This document shows positions 34,801 to 42,378 of a DNA stretch of 64,000 bases, piece by piece. How positions within the stretch are numbered: position 1 is the first letter of the stretch; the number at the start of each line of letters is the position of its first letter. This DNA is from G964291335 sp964291335 (lineage in GTDB: Bacteria; Chloroflexota; Dehalococcoidia; Lucifugimonadales; UBA3495). The position numbers and the translations under genes are program-made. Under the pieces are notes generated by a model. It saw nothing but the letters and a program-made list of their open reading frames with translations. It was not told the DNA's origin and searched no databases. The stretch covers positions 2,418,001-2,482,000 of the forward strand of contig OZ219748.1 in NCBI GenBank assembly GCA_964291335.2. The letters are read 5' to 3'.

Positions 34801-35610
34801 CTGACACATATCGGCGATTAGCTGGGTGTTTTCCAGGGCCTGCGGGTAATCGGAGAAGAGCCGAGCCATCTCCTCCGGGGTCTTCACATAGTAAGAGTTA
34901 TCCTCCATGCGCAGCCGCTTTTCGTCGTTGACCGTGGTGTTGGTCTGAATGCAGATATAAATGTCCTGCAGGGGCGACTCATGCTGCCGCACGTAATGGG
35001 AGTCGTTGGTAACCACCAGAGGGATGTTCAGTTCCCGGCTCAATTGGGTCAGGCCTTCGTTTATGAGCGGCAGCTGCGTTACGTGTTCGTGCCGTTGCAG
35101 TTCCAGAAAATAGCCCTCGCCGAACAGGTCCCGATACCAGGCGACCTGCTGCCGGGCCTCGCCCAAATTGCCGTCGGCAATCAGCCGGGGCACCTCGGCG
35201 GAAGCGCAGCCGGAGAGGCAGATGAGCCCTTCCCGGTATTCCTCCAGCAGGGCCTTGTCGATGCGGGGGCGGTAGTGAAAGCCCTCCAGGTGCCCTTTGG
35301 TTATCAGCTGCATCAGGTTGCGGTAGCCGCTATTATTGCGGGCCAGCAGCACCAGATGATGGGGGCTTCGCTCGCCGGCGTTGCGGTCAAAGCGGCTGTC
35401 GTGGGCCACGTAAACTTCGCAGCCGATGATGGGCTTGATGCCCCGCTCCTTGCATTCCGAATAGAAGTCCACCACGCCGTAGAGGTTGCCGTGGTCAGTA
35501 ATCGCCAGCGACTGCATCCCCATCGCCTGCACCTGGTCCACCAGGTCGGTAATGCGGCTGATGCCGTCCAGCATGCTGTATTCGGTGTGGGTATGGAGGT
35601 GGGTGAACAA
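31882..35610 (-). CDS. dnaE: DNA polymerase III subunit alpha DnaE
   Basis: 1,242 residues. The PHP domain opens the protein (FTHLHTHTEYSMLDG, with further His/Asp motifs). The polymerase motif PDIDMDFQDDRRDE and the palm carry catalytic Asp residues, followed by the fingers, TPISYPHPSL and FNKAHSVSYALISYWTAYFKA. The HhH region (CERADVSGLNRRALETLVKAGAFD) and an OB fold follow. A Gly/Asn/Arg-rich linker at about residues 1105-1130 (GGGSNGNGRSNGNGRR) precedes a final conserved domain. Replicative polymerase. It is transcribed alone, in the same direction as the primase operon. Confidence 0.95.
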   Translation of the reverse strand: MFTHLHTHTEYSMLDGISRITDLVDQVQAMGMQSLAITDHGNLYGVVDFYSECKERGIKPIIGCEVYVAHDSRFDRNAGERSPHHLVLLARNNSGYRNLMQLITKGHLEGFHYRPRIDKALLEEYREGLICLSGCASAEVPRLIADGNLGEARQQVAWYRDLFGEGYFLELQRHEHVTQLPLINEGLTQLSRELNIPLVVTNDSHYVRQHESPLQDIYICIQTNTTVNDEKRLRMEDNSYYVKTPEEMARLFSDYPQALENTQLIADMCQVELGFGQTHLPKYATPNDAPADEYLAELCWRGFRQRYQRPSPQAEERLKYELEVIRHTQFANYFLVVWDIIRFVRERSILFGVRGSAAASVALYCLGITDVDPLEYRLVFERFLNLERKEMPDIDMDFQDDRRDEVLNYVIEQYGSDRVAQIITFGTMGARAALRDVGRSLGMSYGDVDRIARMVPFKTRTLEDALRVNQELHDVYSADTAVRNLVDQAQGLEGIVHHVSTHAAGVLIADEPLTHTVPLQRPARGDENSPVMMTQYSMDPVAKLGLLKMDFLGLTNLTILDRATRLLDEARGIKIDLGRLPLDDQATFDLLSSGKTTDLFQLESAGMQRYIKELKPSSLGDIAAMIALYRPGPMEHIDTFIDAKHGRTPISYPHPSLKELLDETYGVIVYQDQVLLILQNFAGYSLGEADTVRKAMGKKIASLMAEERQRFVQGARGKGFDQQLAVQVFDLIEPFAGYAFNKAHSVSYALISYWTAYFKAHFPLEYMASVLNSRLDHPDSIVNSINECSRLGIPVLPPDVNRSGEFFTIDKESGPTPGIRFGLVAVKWVSEGGVRPLVKERKENGPYQSIDDFCERADVSGLNRRALETLVKAGAFDGFGPRGAICASLDLIVNTAQNATRSRNAGQASMFAADAAGANHAMPGISLTASDVSSQEKAAWEKELLGVSLSYNPLMALAAADTEDAINSLDQLDEDMQGQTLTLIGHVAAIAERYTREQKRFLVVNFELLGGLLETIVWPDVLERTASFWSEGKLARVRGKLRLRGDGYSLACEQAEALTIPEGAQHAPADPAAAGLPGVVKEPPTATRSAAPAAEQPSSRGNSENPRGRSRPGGGGSNGNGRSNGNGRRHDPGYGGNGYGADANQGTASRTVFVGINETDDPMEDAHLLREVISLLLEYPGKDRVNLEIFTGGRRVVMELPVVSTGYCEELRERLAELLHSDSVLLQSADGPEPEDVPLNAD

Positions 35611-35882
35611 GAGAAGGCAGCCTCCCGGGGCATTTCAGCGAGTAGGTTTCAGCGAGCAGAACTGAAAGTCCAACATAATACATTGGCCGGCGGAATGGCA
35701 AGGCCGCCGACCGGGAATTGCCGATGATTTGCGGTAGAGACAGCAACGCCGGGCAACCGTTTTTGATGACCGGCTGCCCGGCGGCAGACCGAAGCCAAAC
35801 CGGGAGAGCGGATTCAGGATACCTGGGTCCAGTCAGGGATACCTGGCTGGGCCGGCCGTCCGATGGGCAGCCGGCTTCCGGG

Positions 35883-36125
35883 TTACTCTTCCTCTTCTTC
35901 CAAAGGCCGCTTGCTGCGGATGTCGGCAACCAGCCGCAAGGCTGCGCCGGCGGTGTCGTCGTTCCAGTAGCTGGCATCGACGTAGTTGCGGAACTCCTTA
36001 ACTGCGCCGCAGTTCCGGCAGATGCCCGAGCTTACCGGCCCGGTAGCGGCCTGAATCACCCAGTGGTGCGGGCAGACGGGAGGGCTTTCGGCAATTTCCG
36101 TTGCCGTGGCAAGGTGCTGCGTCAC
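35883..36125 (-). CDS. Small Cys/His protein, unknown
   Basis: 80 residues from a GTG at 36125 with GGAGGAATAAA before it. Residues about 17-37 carry CPHHWVIQAATGP and GICRNCGAVKEFRNY, a C-x-H...C-x-x-C arrangement that should bind zinc. The tail is five Glu. A longer upstream frame exists but lies in AT-rich sequence with no ribosome site. Not recognised beyond the metal motif. It has its own promoter at 36239-36247. Confidence 0.65.
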   Translation of the reverse strand: MTQHLATATEIAESPPVCPHHWVIQAATGPVSSGICRNCGAVKEFRNYVDASYWNDDTAGAALRLVADIRSKRPLEEEEE

Positions 36126-36238
36126 TTTATTCCTCCGTGGCAATGTATGCCAATACTCTATCAGGGGCCAACAACCGATGTCCAGATCAATATGCGGTAA
36201 TTTGATATTTACTTTTTGCATTAACAATATTAGCTGGA

Positions 36239-36247
36239 ATTATACCA
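36239..36247 (-). promoter_or_regulatory. Extended -10 promoter of the small Cys/His gene
   Basis: Minus strand TGGTATAAT with TATAAT at 36239-36244, giving a leader of about 110 bases before the GTG at 36125. The gap 36126-36467 is unusually AT-rich near 36180-36270; I see no gene in it. Confidence 0.55.
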
Positions 36248-36467
36248 GCGTTTTCGCATATATATCGGAAAAAGTCAGCATAGGTGACGGAAAACGTTGC
36301 ACTGCAAGCCGAAAAAGCGCACTCGTAAAACCCTTGAACCATTTCCGTCGGGAAACTACAGCCCGAAGCGGGGCAAGCGCAGAGAAGCGGCAGCGGGAAA
36401 ATCAGCGCCGTTGTTGCTGTGGCTGGCGGAAGTACGTTCGTCCCGGCGCCATCGGGCCGGGCAAGCC

Positions 36468-37538
36468 CTACCGGTCAGGCAGTTCGACCTCCTGTGTTAC
36501 CACCCGGGTTACCCCCCAACCGGCCAACCAGGCCGAATGGCGGCCGTCTCCGCCGGCCACCACTACCACCACGTCATCCGCCGACCTGACGATTGGCGCC
36601 ATGGCTCGCGGGTCCGTCTCGTCAATCCACCCGGGCCAGTTGCGGTTGCCGTAATGGGCAATATCCTTAAGGCGGCGCAAGGGCATCCGGGCATTCTGGA
36701 AAACATACTCCCGAACATCCTTTTTAGACAGGCCCGAGGCGTGAATTTCCGCGGCGTGTTCGGGGCATAATACCAGGGTCATCTGTGCTCCGGTGCCGGT
36801 CTGGTAATAGTTGGCGAACCCGATAGTGCGGATGGACCCCACCAGCGTGCGCAGCACCTGAATTCCGGTGGGCGATGTGCTTTCCATAATGGGGTATATT
36901 CCCCGGATGCCCGCGAGGGTAACCATGCTGGACGAAGGGGCCAGGCCCAGTTCCACGTGCCGGGGTTCCCAGGGAGAGCGGGCTTCATTTTCGGCAAAGC
37001 AAAAGGAATAGCGGGCCGGCAGGGCCAGGGTTGCCTTGTCCATTTCACCCGGCACCAGGCCGGCCACGTTCCGGACGAACAGCCGCAGGGCCCGGCCAAT
37101 GGCGGCGTTGGCCCGGTAGCCGGGGCCGAAGCAGCCCGAATCTCCGTTGATGCCCAGCTCCCGGGCAATCGGCCCGTTGACGATGATGGCCGGGGCAGCG
37201 CCCCCGGTGGTGGCTTGCACGCTGGCCAGGTTGAAGTCGGGCTGCCGGGCGGCCTTCACCGCCGCTACCACCACCGGAAAATGCTCGGGACGGCAGCCAG
37301 CCATAACCGCATTGATCGCCACCTTTTCCAGGGTCGCTTCGGCGTTGCGCGGCTGCACTATTCCCAGGGACGTTGACGGGTCCTGTCCATAGGGTAGCAG
37401 CATCTTGCGCACCAGTTCCTCGGTGGCCGGCACCACCGGCAGGCCGTCGGTCCAGCCCTGCTCCGCGTAGTAATCCTGAACAGCGTCATAGGCGGCGGAA
37501 ACCGCCACCCGGCGGGAGGCAATGGTTATTGGGTTCAC
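36468..37538 (-). CDS. Uncharacterised protein of the UGSC-associated type
   Basis: 356 residues from a GTG at 37538 with AAAGGA upstream. Blocks GWTDGLPVVPATEE (residues about 28-41), NGPIARELGINGDSGCFGPGYRANAAIGRALRL (about 121-153, quoted only for GINGDSGCFGPG), and GIYPIMESTSPTGI are reminiscent of a large uncharacterised family whose genes are often found near UGSC selenoprotein genes in marine and soil bacteria. No signal peptide or membrane segment. Here it lies about 1.6 kb downstream of the UGSC gene, same strand, with two other genes between. One Cys in the GCFGPG motif is the only strictly suggestive residue. Function unknown. Confidence 0.6.
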   Translation of the reverse strand: MNPITIASRRVAVSAAYDAVQDYYAEQGWTDGLPVVPATEELVRKMLLPYGQDPSTSLGIVQPRNAEATLEKVAINAVMAGCRPEHFPVVVAAVKAARQPDFNLASVQATTGGAAPAIIVNGPIARELGINGDSGCFGPGYRANAAIGRALRLFVRNVAGLVPGEMDKATLALPARYSFCFAENEARSPWEPRHVELGLAPSSSMVTLAGIRGIYPIMESTSPTGIQVLRTLVGSIRTIGFANYYQTGTGAQMTLVLCPEHAAEIHASGLSKKDVREYVFQNARMPLRRLKDIAHYGNRNWPGWIDETDPRAMAPIVRSADDVVVVVAGGDGRHSAWLAGWGVTRVVTQEVELPDR

Positions 37539-37624
37539 GGGTTTAATCCTTTACTCACAGGTATTGGCGGAACAGGCTGACGTACACACTAGGGATCTTC
37601 TTTACGAAAGGCGTAGTACTCAAG

Positions 37625-38191
37625 TTAATTGCGAGCAACATTTTTGAGTCTGAAATACGAAACGGCCATCAGGATTATTCCCACTACTACCACAATTATA
37701 GCAAGATAATATGCAGAGGCGAACAAAGAGGTTGTATCTACCGCCACTAATCCGAATAACATTGGTAAAGTCAACACCAGCATAGTCAATGATGTTTTCA
37801 GGGCGGCAATTGCCAATCCGGCGGCAATAAACAAGAAAATGGCGACAAAAATTGCTGCTCCGCCGGCGCTTGAAACATCTTCTGTAGTGGAAGTAATGCC
37901 TTCGCCAGGGTCATCCAGTTCCACACCAAAACTATCTTCGAAAGCTTCAAAGGTTCCACCGACAAAGTATGCGCTGCACCCCCCGAAAAGCAATACAGAC
38001 GCTGCAATCAGTCCAAGCACCAAGGTTGCTATGCGCATGCCCCTCGCTGCCTGAGTATCAGTGGATAGGGACGAGGGTACTGTATTTGCAGGTACATAAT
38101 TTGGCTGCGACGAGGCTAGTTGTGGCCGGCCGCATACCTGGCAGAATCTTGCAGCATCAGCATTTTGTGCTCCACATGATGTACAGAACAT
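37625..38191 (-). CDS. Zinc-ribbon membrane protein
   Basis: 188 residues. The N-terminus is a double zinc-ribbon knuckle (CTSCGAQNADAARFCQVCG), then a Pro/Ser linker, then four likely membrane helices from residue about 52 (RIATLVLGLIAASVLLFGG, AAIFVAIFLFIAAGLAIAAL, and two after). The layout is like that of the zinc-ribbon membrane proteins at 49526-51311. GC is lower than in the flanking genes. It is the middle gene of the run from guaB3 down to 36468. Function unknown. Confidence 0.65.
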   Translation of the reverse strand: MFCTSCGAQNADAARFCQVCGRPQLASSQPNYVPANTVPSSLSTDTQAARGMRIATLVLGLIAASVLLFGGCSAYFVGGTFEAFEDSFGVELDDPGEGITSTTEDVSSAGGAAIFVAIFLFIAAGLAIAALKTSLTMLVLTLPMLFGLVAVDTTSLFASAYYLAIIVVVVGIILMAVSYFRLKNVARN

Positions 38192-38310
38192 TTTACCAGG
38201 CTCGTTTGGATTGATAGTACGATTCGCTTGTTTCGGTAACAGCCAATCGCTTTTCCGTGTCTGCGTTTACTTTGCCTTATTCTAGTAATTCGTCTGACCT
38301 AACTCCGCGC

Positions 38311-38997
38311 TCACTCCCCTCGGGAAGGGATGAAGGGAATGATTTTATCGGCCAGAGACGCCAGGTTGCGGGTCTGAACCCAGACGTGGCCATCGCCCCG
38401 GAACTTCATCACCAGCCCCTCTCCGCCGGCAATCAGGGAGCGCAGCCCACCGACCTTGCCGATGGAATACTCGACGTCGTCGGTAAAGGCTACCAGGTGG
38501 CCGGTGTCCACCACCAGTTCCTTGCCGGGCTGTACCGCCAGCTGCTTGATGGCCCCATAAGAGTTGTAGTAAACCGTGCCTTCGCTCCTTTCGGCATAAA
38601 TCCGCAGGAAAAACAGGCTTTCGCCGCTGAAGAACCCGCGGAAACCCTGAAACTGGGCATCGGTCTGCACGTTATCGGTACAGGCCAGAAAGGAGCCGGA
38701 CTGAACAAACAGGTCGCGTCCGGGAGGTAAGACGAAGGAGTTGATGTCTCCGGGCGTAGCCGGCGCCAGGTGCACTTGCCCGCTGCCGCCGGCGGCGGTA
38801 AAGGTGTTAATCACAAAGGACTCGCCCCCCAGCATCCTGCGGAGGCCGCCCATTATGCCGCCGCTGGCGGCGCCGGTCTTCATTTCCACATCCTGCAATG
38901 CCACCAGCGCCCCCGGCTCGGCTTTGATGCTCTCCCCCGGCGCCAGGTCAATGACCAGCAGGGCGTAGCTGTGCTCGTATTCCACTGTGGCAAGCAT
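38311..38997 (-). CDS. AIM24/TIGR00266 family protein
   Basis: 228 residues. The duplicated beta fold of the family is visible: an opening strand set with LAPGESIKAEPGALVAL, GGIMGGLRRMLGGESFVINTF, GDINSFVLPPGRDLFVQSGSFLAC and a final GLVMKFRGDGHVWVQTRN. AIM24-like proteins occur in bacteria and mitochondria; the bacterial function is not known. AAAGG precedes the ATG at 38997. It lies directly downstream of the UGSC gene (about 98 bp). Confidence 0.85.
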   Translation of the reverse strand: MLATVEYEHSYALLVIDLAPGESIKAEPGALVALQDVEMKTGAASGGIMGGLRRMLGGESFVINTFTAAGGSGQVHLAPATPGDINSFVLPPGRDLFVQSGSFLACTDNVQTDAQFQGFRGFFSGESLFFLRIYAERSEGTVYYNSYGAIKQLAVQPGKELVVDTGHLVAFTDDVEYSIGKVGGLRSLIAGGEGLVMKFRGDGHVWVQTRNLASLADKIIPFIPSRGE

Positions 38998-39095
38998 AGT
39001 GCCTTTCTGCCCCCTTGCGGCCTGGTTCAGGGTCGGTGCGCCGCTCCCTTTTACTGGAGCGGCAGCGTCCCGGGAAAGAGGCCGGCGATGTTGTG

Positions 39096-39638
39096 TTATC
39101 CTTTGGTCAGCAGCTCCACAATCTCTTCAGCGTATTCGTGGGCCATTTGCTGCACCTCGGGCACGGTGCGGGAGGCCAGCGGGCTGGGCAGGACAACGAT
39201 GCGCGCGCCGGGCATACCGAGGGACGCCGCCCGCGCCCGGGCCGCCCGGGTGAAGGCGCTGGTAATGACGCTGACCGAGGGAATGCCGCGGGTTTCGGTT
39301 ACTACCGTGTCGTGGAGACCCCACGCCGTGCAAGAGCCTCAATCGGCAATGCCATGCACAATGGCGTCGCACTCCGCCACCAAGGCATCGATTGTTTCAT
39401 CGGCGCAGGGCATACTGAAGGTGAACTTGCTGGCGTAAACCACTTTCCGGGCGCCATAGTCCTGCTCCAGCACCTGCTGCAATTCCTGCAGGAAGGCGTC
39501 GGCGTGGTACTTGCGGTTTTCCAGCAACCCGATGACCCTGCCTTCCAGACTGCCAATCCGGGAGCTGACGCCCATTTCCTGAGCTTGTTCCTCGGGCCGG
39601 GGGTCCAGTATCTGAATGGTTGCCTGCTGCGTTGCCAT
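39096..39638 (-). CDS. UGSC-family selenoprotein (in-frame TGA read as selenocysteine)
   Basis: 180 residues if the TGA at 39339-39341 is read as selenocysteine (codon 100); otherwise the frame stops after HGIAD. Start at the ATG 39638 with GGAGG nine bases before. The sequence around the codon reads HGIAD-U-GSCTAWGLHD, so a U-G-S-C motif of UxxC redox type is formed, the same motif that names the UGSC selenoprotein family known from marine metagenomes. The frame past the TGA stays open for 80 codons and codes a clean alpha/beta protein (VTETRGIPSVSVIT, GARIVVLPSPLASR) to the TAA at 39096-39098. A SECIS-like hairpin sits at 39311-39325. If not read through, the gene would be a pseudogene; the intact downstream frame argues against that. 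Probably a redox protein. Confidence 0.8.
39311..39325 (-). promoter_or_regulatory. Candidate bacterial SECIS element
   Basis: On the minus strand the stem CGTGG/CCACG (39325-39321 with 39315-39311) closes a loop GGTCT. It begins 13 nt after the TGA, with 18 nt between the TGA and the loop, and the first two loop bases are G. These match the known bacterial SECIS rules (loop within about 16-37 nt of the UGA, G at one of the first two loop positions). Confidence 0.7.
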
Positions 39639-39751
39639 AGGCCTTGGCCTCCTCAATGATTTGCTCCGGGAATGTTAAAGCAGGTCAGGCAGGAATGCCG
39701 GCGCGCATCCGGTCCTGCCCGCTTATGGCGAAGGAAACCGGGGGCCGGCGG

Positions 39752-40888
39752 TTACTCGGCCAGTTGGAAGTATTTGCCTTCGGTTTTAATGGAAGGAGCT
39801 GCTACCATTTCGGCCTTGTGGAAGTCGCGAATGTTATAGGCGCCGCACATACCCATCGCGATCTGCAGGGCGCCCACCAGGTTCTGGGTGCCGTTGGTAA
39901 CCGAAGTAGGGCCGTACATAATCTGCTTGATGGAGCCCCTGGTGCCTACCTTGATGCGGGTGCCGCGGGGCAGTTCGGCATGGGCATTGGCCATACCCCA
40001 GTTATAGCCCCGCCCCGGCGCCTCTTCGGCCTGGGCGAAGGGAGTGCCTACCATCACCCCGTCGGCGCCGCTGGCGATGGCCTTGCACAGGTCGCCGCCG
40101 GTGCGAATACCCCCGTCGGTGATAACGTTTACATACCGACCGGTGCGGTGGAAATAGTCCTGGCGGGCGGCGGCGCACTCCAGGGTGGCTGTTACCTGGG
40201 GAACCCCCACCCCGGTAACTTCCCGGGTGGTACAGGCGGCGCCGGGGCCAACCCCTACCAGAATGCCGTCAACGCCGGTTTCCATCAACTCCAGGGCCAC
40301 ATTGTAGCTGACGCAGTTGCCCACGACGACCGGAACCCTGAGCGACTCAATCAGTTCGCCGAAGACCAGGCCCCGGTAGCTGCGCGACTGATGCCGGGCA
40401 GTGGTAACGGTGGACTGCACCACCACAATATCCGCCCCGGCCTCAACCGCCGCCGGAGACATGCGCTTGGTGTTCTGCGGGGTAAAGGAAACGGCGCAAA
40501 TCGCTCCGGCATTCTTGATTTCCGCTACCCGTTGCCCAAGCAATTCCTCCTGTATCGGTTCAGAGTAAACTTGCTGCAAGTATTGCGTAACCTCAGCCTG
40601 GGGCATGGAAGTTATCTCTTCCAGGATGGCGTAAGGGTCAGCGTAGCGGGAGTAGAGGCCCTCGCCGTTAAGGACGCCCAGCCCGCCCATTTCGTGCATC
40701 AGGACGGCGAACCTGGGCGATACCGTGCCATCCATGGCGGAGGCCAGCATAGGGGCGTCAAAGGAAATATCCCCGATGCTCATCCTGGTGGAAGTCATTT
40801 CCGGGTTAATGGTCACGTTGCCAGGGACAATGGCCACCTCATCAAAGCCGTAAGAACGCTCCAGCTTCTTGAACAAGCGTCTTGTCAT
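39752..40888 (-). CDS. GuaB3 family IMP dehydrogenase-related protein
   Basis: 378 residues. It has the TIM-barrel of the IMPDH/GMP reductase family without CBS domains, matching the GuaB3 branch. The catalytic Cys lies in GVGPGAACTTREVTGVGVPQ, the GMP-binding block in VITDGGIRTGGDLCKAIASGADGVMVG, and RYADPYAILEE is present near residue 80. GuaB3 proteins include IMP dehydrogenases in some phyla; the exact reaction here is inferred. It is the most upstream gene of the minus-strand run to which the UGSC gene belongs, although 113 bp separate the two. Confidence 0.85.
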   Translation of the reverse strand: MTRRLFKKLERSYGFDEVAIVPGNVTINPEMTSTRMSIGDISFDAPMLASAMDGTVSPRFAVLMHEMGGLGVLNGEGLYSRYADPYAILEEITSMPQAEVTQYLQQVYSEPIQEELLGQRVAEIKNAGAICAVSFTPQNTKRMSPAAVEAGADIVVVQSTVTTARHQSRSYRGLVFGELIESLRVPVVVGNCVSYNVALELMETGVDGILVGVGPGAACTTREVTGVGVPQVTATLECAAARQDYFHRTGRYVNVITDGGIRTGGDLCKAIASGADGVMVGTPFAQAEEAPGRGYNWGMANAHAELPRGTRIKVGTRGSIKQIMYGPTSVTNGTQNLVGALQIAMGMCGAYNIRDFHKAEMVAAPSIKTEGKYFQLAE

Positions 40889-40979
40889 CCCCGCCTACCT
40901 CAACTGCGTGAAGGTTATAATCCATCAAATCTATCAGCCGGAGCCGCCGATAGTCAACTGAAAAACGCCGCGCTTTGCC

Positions 40980-40988
40980 TGGTATAAT
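40980..40988 (+). promoter_or_regulatory. Extended -10 promoter of the DUF3800 gene
   Basis: TGGTATAAT with TATAAT at 40983-40988, about 42 bp upstream of the ATG at 41030. No -35 box of note. GGGAGG precedes the ATG. Confidence 0.6.
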
Positions 40989-41029
40989 CGCCAGCCGAGG
41001 GCCGGGATAAGGCACCGTCGGGAGGTTTA

Positions 41030-42112
41030 ATGGCTGGAGATCCGGGTGGTCGCAGAATTGCCAGGGAAAAGGCCAATTTAATTTCTGAAGCCCGCAATGT
41101 CGCGCATGCTCTTTCAGCTTTAGTAAAACGGGCGGATATGGAAACCGCTCTCTGCGCCCAATTGCTGGAATGGCTGGGACGTGAAGAAGCTAAATATCGG
41201 CAAATCGGACATGGGCGCATAGAACCGCGTCGTCGCTTCAAGCGAGGGTCGCCGCAGCCAATGCTTCAGAACCGTCCGTCAAATCAGATTTTCCTGGATG
41301 AATGCGGTGTTTCCCATAGTGGGCCAGGGAAAAGTGGTTCAGGAAGAAACCCGAGTTTTTTCAGTCTTGGCGCAGTGGCAATGGATGATGAGTCGGTAGA
41401 TGCTTATTGCCAACGTTCCGACAAAATCAAGCAAAAATTTTTTGGTGGTTTTCCCGTTACTTTCCATGAACCGGAAATGAGAAATCACCAGGGACGTTTT
41501 CACTTTGATGGCGACGAAAAACGGCAACGAGCATTCGATGATGAAATTGATGCCCTGCTTCACGATACCCGGCTCAAGGTTTTTGGAGTAGGTATTCGTA
41601 AAACTGCTTTCGCGGAAGTGTTTTCCGAATCTGGATTAGACCCTTATTTGCCAACCAACGTCTATTCCGTAGCCATATTGTTGTTGCTGGAACGTTATTT
41701 GGATTTTCTGAACGTACTAATGCCTGTGCCAATAGGACGGGTTACATTCGAGAGCATTGGCCCATTGGAGGATGCCCAACATCAATTGGAATTTGCCAGA
41801 CTGCTTATCGAGGGTACTCAATGGGTTCCGGCCCGAGCATTCCGTAACTACCTGGAAACAGGCATTCGATTTAGCCCTAAACAAGGTTCCAGCCCTTTAG
41901 AAATAGCCGATATGTTTGCCCGCGACCTCTTTGAGTGGGTGCGCAGTGGTTGTGTTGATACTCCAAAACGCTGGAATTTCTTCAATACCAGAATTTACTG
42001 GCGGGAAGACGGGATGTTGGGGAAGTTTGGGGTTAAGGTTTTCCCTGATGCCGATATACGGACTATTATTGAAGACCACCGGCGTATTTGTATCGCTGAT
42101 AGCCGGCAATAA
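41030..42112 (+). CDS. DUF3800 domain protein
   Basis: 360 residues. After a charged, helical N-terminus (about 1-85), the DUF3800 pattern begins: QIFLDECGVSHSG with DE, then FFSLGAVAMDD, a middle with FHEPEMRNH, and the C-terminal SPLEIADMFARDLFEWV with the conserved Asp. The fold is thought to be RNase H-like, and members are often found in mobile or defence regions; activity here is not known. The gene has clearly lower GC than its neighbours, suggesting acquisition by transfer. It stands alone between guaB3 and pheS. Confidence 0.72.
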   Translation: MAGDPGGRRIAREKANLISEARNVAHALSALVKRADMETALCAQLLEWLGREEAKYRQIGHGRIEPRRRFKRGSPQPMLQNRPSNQIFLDECGVSHSGPGKSGSGRNPSFFSLGAVAMDDESVDAYCQRSDKIKQKFFGGFPVTFHEPEMRNHQGRFHFDGDEKRQRAFDDEIDALLHDTRLKVFGVGIRKTAFAEVFSESGLDPYLPTNVYSVAILLLLERYLDFLNVLMPVPIGRVTFESIGPLEDAQHQLEFARLLIEGTQWVPARAFRNYLETGIRFSPKQGSSPLEIADMFARDLFEWVRSGCVDTPKRWNFFNTRIYWREDGMLGKFGVKVFPDADIRTIIEDHRRICIADSRQ

Positions 42113-42145
42113 TAAAAGCGCCACCGTTCAAGGAACAGGGGCGCC

Positions 42146-42188
42146 GATAGTGGGGATCCACTATCCATTGCAGGTGCCTGAGGCACTT
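42146..42188 (+). terminator. Two hairpins after the DUF3800 gene
   Basis: GATAGTGG-GGAT-CCACTATC (42146-42165, perfect 8-bp stem) is followed by AGGTGCC-TGA-GGCACTT (42172-42188), then an AT-rich tract. Together they likely end the transcript from 41030. Confidence 0.45.
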
Positions 42189-42292
42189 ATTGATATTAAT
42201 TTAATCGTTTGACCCGGTTCTGTCAACCGGTTGACGGGTGGGGGCCGCCCCCCTGAAACCCAAACTTGCGCACGGCCCAAGCCCTAGCCGCC

Positions 42293-42321
42293 TTGACCGG
42301 CCCCGGTACGAAAACTATAAT
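42293..42321 (+). promoter_or_regulatory. Promoter of pheS-pheT
   Basis: TTGACC (42293-42298), a 17-bp spacer and TATAAT (42316-42321); the start would be about 50 bp before pheS. I see no T-box or other riboswitch fold in the short leader. Confidence 0.75.
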
Positions 42322-42378
42322 GGCGTGGTGGGTTCTATGCCCGTTCCGCTTTAACCCTGGTGAATAAGGTACTGCAAC

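Noticed and set aside
42113..42378. T-box leader before pheST
   Set aside because: No T-box sequence and only about 50 bases from the promoter to the start.
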